This document shows, piece after piece, positions 7,511 to 15,651 of a stretch of 35,354 nt of DNA; positions within the stretch are counted from its first letter, which is position 1; each line of letters begins with the position of its first letter. The position numbers were made by a program, and so were the translations under genes. The notes under the pieces are model-generated. The model saw nothing but the letters and a program-made list of their open reading frames with translations. It was not told where the DNA came from and did not search any database. The stretch lies in the IMG/VR virus record IMGVR_UViG_3300025889_000422, positions 1 to 35,354 of that record. One strand, given 5' to 3'. The stretch comes from a virus.

Positions 7511-8944
7511 ATGAATTATAAATTTAAAACTAAGCCGTACGAGCATCAGCTTAAAGCATTAGAAATGTCATGGGAGCGACCATACTTTGCATACTTTATG
7601 GAGATGGGTACTGGTAAATCTAAAGTGTTAATAGATAATATATCTATGCTTTACGACAATGGTAAAATTAATGGTGTTTTAATTATTGCACCAAAAGGTG
7701 TAGTAAAAAATTGGCACGAAGGTGAAATACCCACACACTTAGTAGACCACATAGAACATAAAAATATTTTATGGCAATCATTAATTAATGTAACACAACA
7801 AAGAAAGTTAGACACATTATTTGAAACAGGCGAAGACCTACACATATTAGTTATGAACGTAGAATCTTTGTCTACTAAAAAAGGTGTAGCCTTTGCAGAA
7901 AAGTTTTTAAATTCTCACAGGGCATTGATGGCTATTGATGAGTCTACTACAATTAAAAACCCAGAGGCTAAACGTACAAAAAATATTGTAACACTTGGTA
8001 AGCTTGCAACATACAGAAGAATACTTACAGGTTCTCCTGTAACTAAATCACCACTAGATTTATATAAACAATGTGAGTTTCTAGAAGATGAACTACTTGG
8101 TTTTAATTCTTACTATGCATTTAGAACTAGGTACGCTGTTATGAGAACAGCAAATTTCAGTGGTCGGTCTGTACAAATAGTAGTGGGTTATAGAAACCTA
8201 GATGAACTAGCTGACAAACTTAAAGAATTTTCTTATCGTGTACTAAAAGATGAATGTTTAGATTTACCTAAGAAAACGTTTATGAAACGAGAAGTGTTGT
8301 TAACACCAGAACAAAGTAAAGCATACCTACAAATGCAGAAACTAGCTCATGCACAACTAGACGGTAAGATGATGTCTACAGCTACTGTATTGACTCAGTT
8401 AATGAGACTACAACAGATAACTTGTGGTCACTTTACAGCTGATGATGGTACAATAAAAGAAATGCCAAACAATAGAATTGGTGAGTTGCTAAATCTTTTA
8501 AACGAAGTAGAGGGCAAGGTTGTTATCTGGGCACAATTCCAAAGAGATGTACATAATATTATTGAAGTTTTATCTAAAGAATATGGAGATAGTTCTTATG
8601 TAGATTATTATGGACTAACACCACAGGAAGACAGACAGGATAATATTAAGAAGTTCCAGGACCCTGATTCCTCTGTCCGGTTCTTTGTAGGAACCACACA
8701 GACTGGTGGATATGGTATTACATTAACTTCTGCATCAACCATGATTTATTATTCTAATGGCTATGACCTAGAAAAAAGACAACAATCAGAGGCTAGAATA
8801 GATCGTATCGGTCAAGAAAAACCAATGACCTACATTGACATTATATGTGAGAATACTGTAGATACGCGAATAGTGAAAGCGCTACGTAAGAAAGTAGATA
8901 TAGCTACACAGATAATGGGAGAGGATTTAAAAGAATGGATTTAA
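7511..8944 (+). CDS. SNF2-family (superfamily 2) DNA helicase/translocase
   Basis: This 477-residue SWI2/SNF2-type ATPase is stripped to its two RecA lobes. Motifs are a Q-motif-like YEHQ (10-13), Walker A EMGTGKSK (31-38), motif Ia LIIAPKGVVKNW, motif II DEST (143-146) in place of DEAH, motif III RRILTGSP, motif V GTTQTGGYGITLTSA and motif VI QSEARIDRIGQ (425-435). Such proteins are common in phages with Pol I-type replication and are thought to act in replication or recombination, like T4 UvsW. The exact role is inferred. It is the only large gene on the plus strand and has its own promoter. Upstream AGAAAGAAG is a weak ribosome binding site. Confidence 0.95.
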   Translation: MNYKFKTKPYEHQLKALEMSWERPYFAYFMEMGTGKSKVLIDNISMLYDNGKINGVLIIAPKGVVKNWHEGEIPTHLVDHIEHKNILWQSLINVTQQRKLDTLFETGEDLHILVMNVESLSTKKGVAFAEKFLNSHRALMAIDESTTIKNPEAKRTKNIVTLGKLATYRRILTGSPVTKSPLDLYKQCEFLEDELLGFNSYYAFRTRYAVMRTANFSGRSVQIVVGYRNLDELADKLKEFSYRVLKDECLDLPKKTFMKREVLLTPEQSKAYLQMQKLAHAQLDGKMMSTATVLTQLMRLQQITCGHFTADDGTIKEMPNNRIGELLNLLNEVEGKVVIWAQFQRDVHNIIEVLSKEYGDSSYVDYYGLTPQEDRQDNIKKFQDPDSSVRFFVGTTQTGGYGITLTSASTMIYYSNGYDLEKRQQSEARIDRIGQEKPMTYIDIICENTVDTRIVKALRKKVDIATQIMGEDLKEWI

Positions 8945-9012
8945 GACCAGGAGTTGTTATAAGATTTGGACTATGGATTAGTCTTGTTATGTGTATGCTA
9001 TGGTATTTTTAA
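8935..9012 (+). CDS. 25-residue putative membrane peptide
   Basis: A short frame overlaps the helicase 3' end and encodes a peptide starting MDLRPGVVIRFGLW and ending VMCMLWYF. Almost all of it after residue 6 could be one membrane helix. A GGGAGAGGA ribosome binding site lies 9 bases before the ATG, better than that of the helicase itself. Its stop overlaps the endolysin stop region from the opposite strand by 4 bases. It could be a small membrane effector or a chance frame. The ribosome binding site and exact fit between two genes favour a real gene. Confidence 0.45.
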   Translation: MDLRPGVVIRFGLWISLVMCMLWYF

Positions 9013-9485
9013 AGTATATCTTTTGCTTTACCTAAAATAGGTTTGTATTTAGTTTTATTTTCTTCTCTGTACGCATGTAGAAATTGTTTTCTTGGTGTGC
9101 CTTCTGTTACACTACAATGTATCCATCCCGAGTTAGGTTCTCCAGGAACATAGTACTCAACAATCAATTGATCCCATTCAAGCTCTCTATATATCCAATC
9201 TGCAAGCTCTGCATTGTCGACTCCAACACATTCGAAATCCGCCGCTTCCGCACGTGAGTGCTGGCTGTTGATCGAACTACCAATGGCTTGGCAAAGCTGA
9301 GGGGAACGGAACCCTGATGTAACTTTGACTCTACCGAAATGATCTCTTACGGGTTGCAATATTTTTTCACAAAGTGTTTTTAATTTTTCTATTTGTTCTG
9401 CGTTAGGGTTATTATTGATACCTTTACGTATCGCAGTGTCTGATTTAATTAACTCCTGAAGAGTGAAATTTCGTGTAAGTTCCAT
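9009..9485 (-). CDS. Endolysin, peptidase M15-type (D-Ala-D-Ala carboxypeptidase/endopeptidase)
   Basis: This 158-residue zinc peptidase should cleave peptide cross-links of the host cell wall at lysis. Zinc-site residues are visible: H76 and D83 in SQHSRAEAADFE, and H123 in SGWIHCS. VTSGFRSPQL (55-64) is typical of the Peptidase_M15_3 group. There is no signal peptide, so release to the wall needs a holin, and a holin candidate lies immediately upstream. I choose the ATG at 9485 (MELTRNFTLQEL) rather than one at 9548, because the extension would lie inside the holin gene. It has no clear ribosome binding site. The stop of the holin is 2 bases away, so translation is probably by reinitiation. 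Confidence 0.9.
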   Translation of the reverse strand: MELTRNFTLQELIKSDTAIRKGINNNPNAEQIEKLKTLCEKILQPVRDHFGRVKVTSGFRSPQLCQAIGSSINSQHSRAEAADFECVGVDNAELADWIYRELEWDQLIVEYYVPGEPNSGWIHCSVTEGTPRKQFLHAYREENKTKYKPILGKAKDIL

Positions 9486-9487
9486 TT

Positions 9488-9667
9488 TTATTTTGTGATG
9501 TCTGAAAGTAAAATTAATAGCACGGCTCCCATACCGCCAACAATCCAATACTCTAATCTTTTAATTCGTTCTTGCATTTCTTTTATTTGCTCAAACGTTT
9601 GCTTTTGCATTATTCTGCAAAGCTTTTCATGAGATTCTATTTTTTGTAGTGCAGATTTTTTAACCAT
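9488..9667 (-). CDS. Holin candidate (coiled coil plus one C-terminal membrane segment)
   Basis: A 59-residue protein starts at ATG 9667-9665 with GAGGA 6 bases upstream, and stops at TAA 9490-9488. Residues 5-40 form a charged amphipathic helix (QTFEQIKEMQERIKRLEYW), and residues 41-54 (WIVGGMGAVLLILL) form one membrane segment, followed by SDITK. This layout resembles XhlA-type hemolysin/holin accessory proteins. It sits directly upstream of an endolysin without a signal peptide and is spaced 2 bases from it, as expected for a lysis cassette. Family membership is inferred from layout and context. Confidence 0.72.
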   Translation of the reverse strand: MVKKSALQKIESHEKLCRIMQKQTFEQIKEMQERIKRLEYWIVGGMGAVLLILLSDITK

Positions 9668-9669
9668 AA

Positions 9670-12600
9670 TTATCCTCGTCCAAATAGTATTTCTAATTTT
9701 TGTTGTGTTGTCAAGTTAGAAAAAGACCCAGCAGCTCCAGGGTTATTAACAATATTTGCATCAATACTTGGTAAATTTAGTGTTGTTGGTGTTGCAGGTG
9801 TGTCTTGCATAATAGGTACTAATGGGTTTTCTATAAATGGAAATTCGGGTTCTAATAACGATGTTCTAGCTAACTGTTGTTGTATATTTCCAAGTGCAGT
9901 TAGTGCAGAAATTAATGGGTTAGGTTCTCCAATCTTTGCTGCGTTTTCTGCAAATGCTTGTTGTAATTCTGATGATATATTTATTGGTCTAAATATATTT
10001 TGTTCTATAGATCCAACTTCTACACCAGATAATCTATCTGTAGAGGTTCGTAATCCTGACTGTGTAATCCCTAAAGTTCTTGCTGCATCTAAATCTAATT
10101 TAAAATTTTTTCTTACACCAAACAAAGCTCTGTTTGCATTTAAATATGCATCTACAATTTCACTTGGATCAATTGGTCCACCACGTAAAGCTTCTCTAGT
10201 AAACAACTGTCTAGATTCCCTTACACCTCTTTGATAGTTTGCAACTTTAAATTTTAAAGTTCTATCTGGGTTGACCGCTACAGATCTAAAACCAAACAAA
10301 CCTGCAAACTCATCACCAAATTCATATGTTTGTCCAAATTTATCTATCTTACCTTTTTGTAATACATCAACAGACTCAATAGATTGATCTAGTCTTTTTA
10401 ATTGATTAAGTGAGAATGGCATTTGTGCTTCTACTAAGTGAGCCATAATTTTATAAGCTTTGTCTCCTGATGTATCTTGTGGGTTAAATACTTGGAAACC
10501 ATCTCTAGTTCTACCACCTCTAGCTATAATATCTGTTACCGCTTCTGTCCAGATAGACTCTGATATAAATGGTTGTGCAAATTCTTTCATAGATCCAAAC
10601 ATACCTGCAATGAAATCATCCATCATACCATCTTCATCATTTCTACCATCAGCTACTTGGTTTAAAATAGTTTGAATAGGTCTAACTAAAGTATCGTACG
10701 CATTAGCATGACTAAAATCTACGTATTTAAAATTACCTTCTTCATCTTTTATTGGTAGTAGTGTTGAGTTTTTTGACCAGTCAGCTACATATCTTCTAAG
10801 AGCTTCTCTTTCTTCATCAGTTACATTATAGATTGCAGCAAATGCTTCTGCTGTTGCAGCCGGTACAGCTACTGTAGTTGCACCCATACCAAATAATCTA
10901 GTGTACCCTATCGATTGAAATGGTTTTACTTTTGTGCCATCTGGTAAAATTACTTCTTCATTTATTTCTTTAAGACCACGTCTTATAATATTAGTTCCTG
11001 TTCTAGCTATCTCTGCAGGGAATGATACAAAGTTACCAATAGGTAATTTTCTTAGACCTTTTACAAAGTCAGATACATAATCATAATTAGGTACATTATT
11101 TTTAATAATATCTGCTGCTTCTTTTTTTAAAAAGTTATCATCAAACACTTGTTCAATACCGTTCCTTGTAAACGATTGTCCTTTTGTTAAACCTACATTT
11201 GTAAGGTTTTTTTCTAACCTGGATTTTTCCATAGCCCACGATGCTATCTTCCAGAAGTCGTCCTCAGCTGTATACAAATCTTGTGATACTGATTTTAATT
11301 TAGACAGTGGTTTTAACAACATTCTAAATCCTTTATCTGCTGTCATTGTTTCACCAAAGTTTACATCTTCTAATAGTCTTGTTAGATCCCCTAGTCTTAC
11401 GTTAGAGTTTACAACACCAAGCTCTAGTAGTTCTTCATACAACTCGTTTTGCATTCTTGTACCTTTAAGGGGTGTTTGTAATGCTTGATAAGCTTGTTTG
11501 ATTGCTTCACCATCAGGTATGATACCATTTGCTGTTGCAAAGAAACTAGCACTAACAAAGTTTCTCATGTGTGTTACTGGTGATAAAATTGTTTTAGCTA
11601 CCTGCGATAGACCTTTTGGATATAGAACTAAACTTTGATATAGCTGACCTAACATCCCTGGGTCCTGTTGCTGTAGCCCTGTGTCTTTTAACGCTTTTGC
11701 AACACCAGGTCTTGCAAAAAAAGATTGTTCTGAGAATGGATTGGTTGCACCCATAGCAACATTACCTTTATCTAATACCTCTTTCTTAACACCTTTACCT
11801 GCATCAATAGTTAATCTTTTAGCAGGATCAATAACTTCTACAGGTACAAAGTCTGTACCAAATAACTCCCTAGCTTCGTCTTCACTTTTAGCTAAGAAAG
11901 GTTTTACATTACTTTTTCCAGAACTAAATGCTTCGGCTACTTCATCGTTTTTATTTAAAAGATCTCTGTAAAACATATTACGTCTTGTAAGCATAGATAA
12001 TTTTGCAGTAGCACCTATGATTGTTTGCATTGGGTTTCTTTGTTTACCAAACAATTCTTCAAATACTTCTTTATCTGCTTTTGATTTTAATTCACCAATA
12101 GATACTAGTGGTTGTTGTGTTCTTCTTTTCAACGTCTCGTCTAATACAGTTCTATTAACAAAAAAATCAGGTACTTTAAATACAACATCTGATGGCCTAT
12201 CTAATCTAAAACCTTTAGGTAGATTAGGATCCTTTAATGTGTTCGCTACTATTTCTTCTGCCTGTAAATCTGTAATAGGTTTGCCCGCTTCATCAGCACT
12301 TTGTTTAAATACTGTTTTAGCTCTTTCGATTGCTTCTCTTGTAGGTGTGTATCCCATATAAGGTAGTATACTTTTGTTTTGAAATACATCATACGTTGCA
12401 CCAATGTAATTTTTAAACTTGTTACCAAATAATTTTTTAAATTCTGCTATCTCATTCTTACCAAGTGTTCTTCCTAAATTAGAAAACAGATCAGCCCACT
12501 TGTCTCTGATAGTTGTTAGACTACCAAATATAGTACCCATAGTTTCTTCATCTACTTTTAAGTCTTGTAATTTTTTAAGTAATGCTTCTTTTTTTGTTTG

Positions 12601-13578
12601 ATCTAATGCACCAAACTTTGCATAACCAAGGTCATCTATTTGTGCATCACCTGATAACAAGAGGTCATTAACATCTTTTAGTAGTGCATCTCTTTTCTTT
12701 TGATTGACTCTATTAGCTATGTTTCTAAACGGTGGAAATATCTTATCAATAGCTATATCTAATTCCCTAGATATATTTTTTGCCTTTACAGCATCAGCAG
12801 ATCTTTCTCCAATATTAGTTCTTTCAATATCAAAAAACTCTTGAGTCTTACCACTTCTTGCCCTGAACCCTTGTGCAATCTTATCTATAAATCTATCTAT
12901 CTTATCGTTTGAGTCTGTAATGTTTTTATTTCGATCAGTTAGTCTTTTAATAACTTTACCTGTACCTGCAATAACGCCGGTAAACAATGCACCTTCAGTA
13001 CCAAACTTAACTCTATTTAATAAATCTGTTAACGGATCATCAGACTCTCTATCTATTTCTGTAGGTCCACCAATTAAATCACCGAACGTACCTATCTGTT
13101 CTACGTCACCAACAAACGCTGCTTCACCAACACCGCCCCCTAGCGCACCACCAATAAATCTATTTGTTTTACCTTTAGCATTTAATTCTAAAACATCGTC
13201 AGCTAGTTTTTTTACTTCTCTTGAAGATTTAAAATATTTACCAGTTTTTGCAGCTTTCATAGCATCAACTGCTATTTTAGAACCAACTCTAAACCCTGCA
13301 GTAGCAGGTATACCAATGTTAATTAATGCTTCTGTAATTTGTCCAGCTACAGTTGCTTCTGCTTTCTCATCTAATGTTGTAAGATCATCAAAGAATGCTT
13401 CTACTCTAGCTGCTCTGTTTTGATCAACACCTAGATCTAATAATGTTGCACCTAATGAAAAGAAACCTTTTGGTATCGCAAGAAGACCAGAACCTACACC
13501 AGCCAGTACAGATTCAATTGTACCTACTTTATTATTATCGTTTGATTCCGCTAGTATTAGTTCTCGTGCAGAAGCCAT
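9670..13578 (-). CDS. Giant internal virion / DNA-ejection protein
   Basis: At 1302 residues this is by far the largest protein in the window. The N-terminus (KVGTIESVLAGVGSGLLAIP) is hydrophobic and glycine-rich and could insert in a membrane. The middle is a long series of helices, and the tail is proline- and asparagine-rich, ending TTQQKLEILFGRG. Size, position last in the structural series just before lysis, and lack of enzymatic motifs fit a podovirus internal core protein such as T7 gp16 or P22 gp16/gp20, which is ejected with the DNA. I see no lysozyme or transglycosylase signature. The family assignment is by context and architecture. Confidence 0.75.
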   Translation of the reverse strand: MASARELILAESNDNNKVGTIESVLAGVGSGLLAIPKGFFSLGATLLDLGVDQNRAARVEAFFDDLTTLDEKAEATVAGQITEALINIGIPATAGFRVGSKIAVDAMKAAKTGKYFKSSREVKKLADDVLELNAKGKTNRFIGGALGGGVGEAAFVGDVEQIGTFGDLIGGPTEIDRESDDPLTDLLNRVKFGTEGALFTGVIAGTGKVIKRLTDRNKNITDSNDKIDRFIDKIAQGFRARSGKTQEFFDIERTNIGERSADAVKAKNISRELDIAIDKIFPPFRNIANRVNQKKRDALLKDVNDLLLSGDAQIDDLGYAKFGALDQTKKEALLKKLQDLKVDEETMGTIFGSLTTIRDKWADLFSNLGRTLGKNEIAEFKKLFGNKFKNYIGATYDVFQNKSILPYMGYTPTREAIERAKTVFKQSADEAGKPITDLQAEEIVANTLKDPNLPKGFRLDRPSDVVFKVPDFFVNRTVLDETLKRRTQQPLVSIGELKSKADKEVFEELFGKQRNPMQTIIGATAKLSMLTRRNMFYRDLLNKNDEVAEAFSSGKSNVKPFLAKSEDEARELFGTDFVPVEVIDPAKRLTIDAGKGVKKEVLDKGNVAMGATNPFSEQSFFARPGVAKALKDTGLQQQDPGMLGQLYQSLVLYPKGLSQVAKTILSPVTHMRNFVSASFFATANGIIPDGEAIKQAYQALQTPLKGTRMQNELYEELLELGVVNSNVRLGDLTRLLEDVNFGETMTADKGFRMLLKPLSKLKSVSQDLYTAEDDFWKIASWAMEKSRLEKNLTNVGLTKGQSFTRNGIEQVFDDNFLKKEAADIIKNNVPNYDYVSDFVKGLRKLPIGNFVSFPAEIARTGTNIIRRGLKEINEEVILPDGTKVKPFQSIGYTRLFGMGATTVAVPAATAEAFAAIYNVTDEEREALRRYVADWSKNSTLLPIKDEEGNFKYVDFSHANAYDTLVRPIQTILNQVADGRNDEDGMMDDFIAGMFGSMKEFAQPFISESIWTEAVTDIIARGGRTRDGFQVFNPQDTSGDKAYKIMAHLVEAQMPFSLNQLKRLDQSIESVDVLQKGKIDKFGQTYEFGDEFAGLFGFRSVAVNPDRTLKFKVANYQRGVRESRQLFTREALRGGPIDPSEIVDAYLNANRALFGVRKNFKLDLDAARTLGITQSGLRTSTDRLSGVEVGSIEQNIFRPINISSELQQAFAENAAKIGEPNPLISALTALGNIQQQLARTSLLEPEFPFIENPLVPIMQDTPATPTTLNLPSIDANIVNNPGAAGSFSNLTTQQKLEILFGRG

Positions 13579-13587
13579 GAGTTACCC

Positions 13588-13857
13588 CTAACCTGTAATT
13601 TCGTCTAGATTTACAAATGTAGCACTACCATCCTCTACTTGAATAGCTTTTTTGTTTACGACATATAGACCATTATCTAGTCCACCATAATTTTCTTGTA
13701 GGTAATCTATTTCGTCCTTGCCTTCGTTATTTTTTTCCCATTTTGCATACTTGTCATCTGGGAAAGTATAGTCAACATCTTGTCCTAGACCAGTTAATAC
13801 AGATCTTAATGTATTACTTGTAACTATATTTTTACCATCTATTTCTGCCTTTGCCAT
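13588..13857 (-). CDS. ATG-started C-terminal fragment of a split internal protein, 89 residues
   Basis: The frame MAKAEIDGKNIVTSNTLRSV to VNLDEITG can start at the ATG at 13857. However, the frame stays open upstream of that ATG and joins the 248-residue gene across a single TAA at 14109-14107. I see no good ribosome binding site before 13857. It is more likely the C-terminal end of one 420-residue protein than a separate gene. The visible part is acidic and contains DYTFPDDKYAKWEKNNEGKD and YGGLDNGLYVVNKKAIQVED, probably a small globular tail. Confidence 0.55.
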   Translation of the reverse strand: MAKAEIDGKNIVTSNTLRSVLTGLGQDVDYTFPDDKYAKWEKNNEGKDEIDYLQENYGGLDNGLYVVNKKAIQVEDGSATFVNLDEITG

Positions 13858-14106
13858 AATGTCAGCAGCAGACGCACCTTTTAAATCTTTTTGTATTTTT
13901 GCAGTAGCTGCTTTTTTATATGCAAGATCAACTGCAGAAGATGGATCATTTGCTTTAATATCTTTTTCAATCTCTCCTTTAAGAACCGCAGCATCAATTT
14001 GTTTCTTAAGAGCAGAAGATTTATCTAAGTTTTTAGATATAGCACTAATTAATTGTGACTGTAGACTACCGGATTTAATAGATCCTTTTAAGTCTCCACC
14101 TTCTTG

Positions 14107-14853
14107 TTATATAATTTTACTTGCATCAATTAATGAATCATAAGTTGCATCTTTATTCATCTTATCAATTCCCATTAATTTGTAGTATCTATCTTTTGTT
14201 GCTTGAATTCTGTCTTCGTTTATTTCTTGTTTTGCACCTTCTCCAGTTCCACCAGTTCCACTTACATCAGGTGTAGCTACAACTTTAGTTTTTTTATCTC
14301 CACGTTTTAATCCAGTGCTTTCACCTGTTGGTGTTTTTTCTTTAGGACCAGTTTTAAAAGGGTCTGCAAAAGGTATTATAGTATTAGCGTATTCTTTTAA
14401 TAAATCTGGAGTTGCCTGAGCTATACCTTTTACAGCTTTAGTACCGGCCTCAAGGCCCATACTAGCTGCAGGTAGACCTAAACTTAATGGATTTGATCTT
14501 AAAAGAGAACCAACTCTAAAACCAGCACCTGCTCCTGTCTCAGCCATTCCTGCACCTAGTCCCGCTTTAGGTGTAAAAATATCTTTTAATCTACCCATGG
14601 TTCCTAAGTTTTGTGACATAGGTGTGTAAGCTCTAGCTGCTTTAAATCCTCTGTAAGCTGCCGGTAAAAATCTTGCAGCTGCTGAAAGTCCAGCACCTAT
14701 TAAAGGAAACGCGTAACCTTGTCTGCCTGTTTCATCTTTTGGTGCAAGTGGACTACCAACAGTATTGATAGCTTGTTTCTCTTTCATACCATTCATGATA
14801 CCCTCTTTAATAGGGCCACCGTATCTAAACATTGGTCTATTTAATGTCTTCAT
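14107..14853 (-). CDS. Internal virion protein, N-terminal part (248 residues)
   Basis: The protein begins MKTLNRPMFRYGGPIKEGIM, a glycine-rich N-terminal motif seen in marine phage internal proteins. It then has a hydrophobic, alanine- and glycine-rich stretch (FPLIGAGLSAAARFLPAAYR; AGLGAGMAETGAGAGFRVGS). Residues from about 175 are polar and low-complexity (EKTPTGESTGLKRGDKKTKV; GTGGTGEGAKQ). It ends KLMGIDKMNKDATYDSLIDA plus SKII before TAA. The hydrophobic segments suit a protein ejected into the host envelope. It lies between two other internal-protein genes, 3 bases after the 264-residue gene. Probably it is only the first part of a longer product. Confidence 0.72.
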   Translation of the reverse strand: MKTLNRPMFRYGGPIKEGIMNGMKEKQAINTVGSPLAPKDETGRQGYAFPLIGAGLSAAARFLPAAYRGFKAARAYTPMSQNLGTMGRLKDIFTPKAGLGAGMAETGAGAGFRVGSLLRSNPLSLGLPAASMGLEAGTKAVKGIAQATPDLLKEYANTIIPFADPFKTGPKEKTPTGESTGLKRGDKKTKVVATPDVSGTGGTGEGAKQEINEDRIQATKDRYYKLMGIDKMNKDATYDSLIDASKII

Positions 14854-14856
14854 ATA

Positions 14857-15651
14857 CTATCCGTATAATTTACCAAATAATCCTGCAACACCTGTTGCTG
14901 TGCTTAATGCTGTCGAGAATGGACTAGGACTTGCAGCTGGTGCGAATGAATCTCCAGCAACACCACCGGCAATACCTGTAATTCCTCTTCCATATACATC
15001 TAATCTATTGTAAGGCTCGTAAGCTGCAGTTCTTGCAGCGTCGGCATCTGCTCTTAGTCTTGCATCTTCTAACCCTGATCTAAATGCACCTAAATTACCT
15101 AGTGAAGCCACATCTCCGGCTCTACCGGCTCTTTCAAAATTAGCCGCTGTAAATTGGTTTGATAAGTCTTGACCTCTTCTTGCATTGGCGTCTGCAAAAG
15201 CTTGTTGTTGTAACTGTGCTACAATACCTGCTCTTCCCATAGTAGTATCTGCCATGTACTGACCTTGCATTGCACCCTGTCTACCACCACCAAATGCACC
15301 TTGTGTAAAAGCTTGGTCATTAATTTGTTGCATACCACCTGCTCTCGATTGATCATACTGTCTTAAAGTTTCATCAATAACACTTTGTTGATAAGGCGAC
15401 ATGTAAGAAGAAATAGAACCAACCCCTGTTCCAGCTCCCGGACCCATAAGTGTTTTTGCTGAATCTAAATAAGGTTGATAAGATCCAATACCTGAAGTTG
15501 CAAGATTAATTGCGTCTTTTTGTAATTCGTCCTCACCAGCAACAAAAGATCTACCTGTAAATTTACTTGTATCTATAGGTGCTGACGTTGTCGCCGTTAA
15601 ATTTCGGGCGTAATCTTTTACATTTGATTCTAAATAATCTGGTAATGCCAT
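14857..15651 (-). CDS. Internal virion protein, glutamine/alanine/glycine-rich
   Basis: This 264-residue protein is rich in Gln, Ala and Gly. Its central helical region reads SSYMSPYQQSVIDETLRQYD, AFTQGAFGGGRQGAMQGQYM and GIVAQLQQQAFADANARRGQ. The C-terminus (GITGIAGGVAGDSF; LSTATGVAGLFGKLYG) is hydrophobic and glycine-rich. This composition and the gene order fit a small ejection protein of the T7 gp14 kind. Its start overlaps the preceding stop as TAATG. Function is inferred from architecture and context, since no enzymatic motif is present. Confidence 0.75.
   Translation of the reverse strand: MALPDYLESNVKDYARNLTATTSAPIDTSKFTGRSFVAGEDELQKDAINLATSGIGSYQPYLDSAKTLMGPGAGTGVGSISSYMSPYQQSVIDETLRQYDQSRAGGMQQINDQAFTQGAFGGGRQGAMQGQYMADTTMGRAGIVAQLQQQAFADANARRGQDLSNQFTAANFERAGRAGDVASLGNLGAFRSGLEDARLRADADAARTAAYEPYNRLDVYGRGITGIAGGVAGDSFAPAASPSPFSTALSTATGVAGLFGKLYG

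Larger units (their letters stand above)
13588..14853 (-). pseudogene. Single reading frame interrupted by one in-frame TAA
   Basis: Reading from ATG 14853 the frame is open for 248 codons, meets TAA at 14109-14107, and is then open for 172 more codons to 13588. After the stop the translation continues without a break in character: QEGGDLKGSIKSGSLQSQLI, then ALKKQIDAAVLKGEIEKD and AVDLAYKKAATAKIQKDL. The 249 bases between 13858 and 14106 have no other explanation. No ATG, GTG or TTG lies soon after the stop. This could be a nonsense mutation, a sequence error or translational readthrough (the stop is followed by CAA). Standard TAA stops elsewhere exclude a changed code. Confidence 0.72.

Noticed and set aside
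8960-8990. GACTA-TAGTC hairpin after the SNF2 gene as terminator
   Set aside because: The stem is only 5 base pairs, has no U-tract, and lies inside the 25-codon frame.
9486-9548. Longer start for the endolysin at 9548
   Set aside because: The additional 21 residues would be encoded in the overlap with the holin gene, lack the family pattern and precede the conserved MELTRNFTLQEL start.
9800-13423. Long plus-strand open frames (for example 9800-10234 and 12920-13423) opposite the giant internal protein gene
   Set aside because: They lie wholly antisense to a convincing gene, have no ribosome binding sites, and their low-complexity Ser/Asn/Pro-rich translations reflect the opposite strand's codon usage.
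14107-14109. Recoding of TAA as a sense codon genome-wide
   Set aside because: TAA ends most genes here at sensible places, including fifteen TAATG junctions, so the code is standard.
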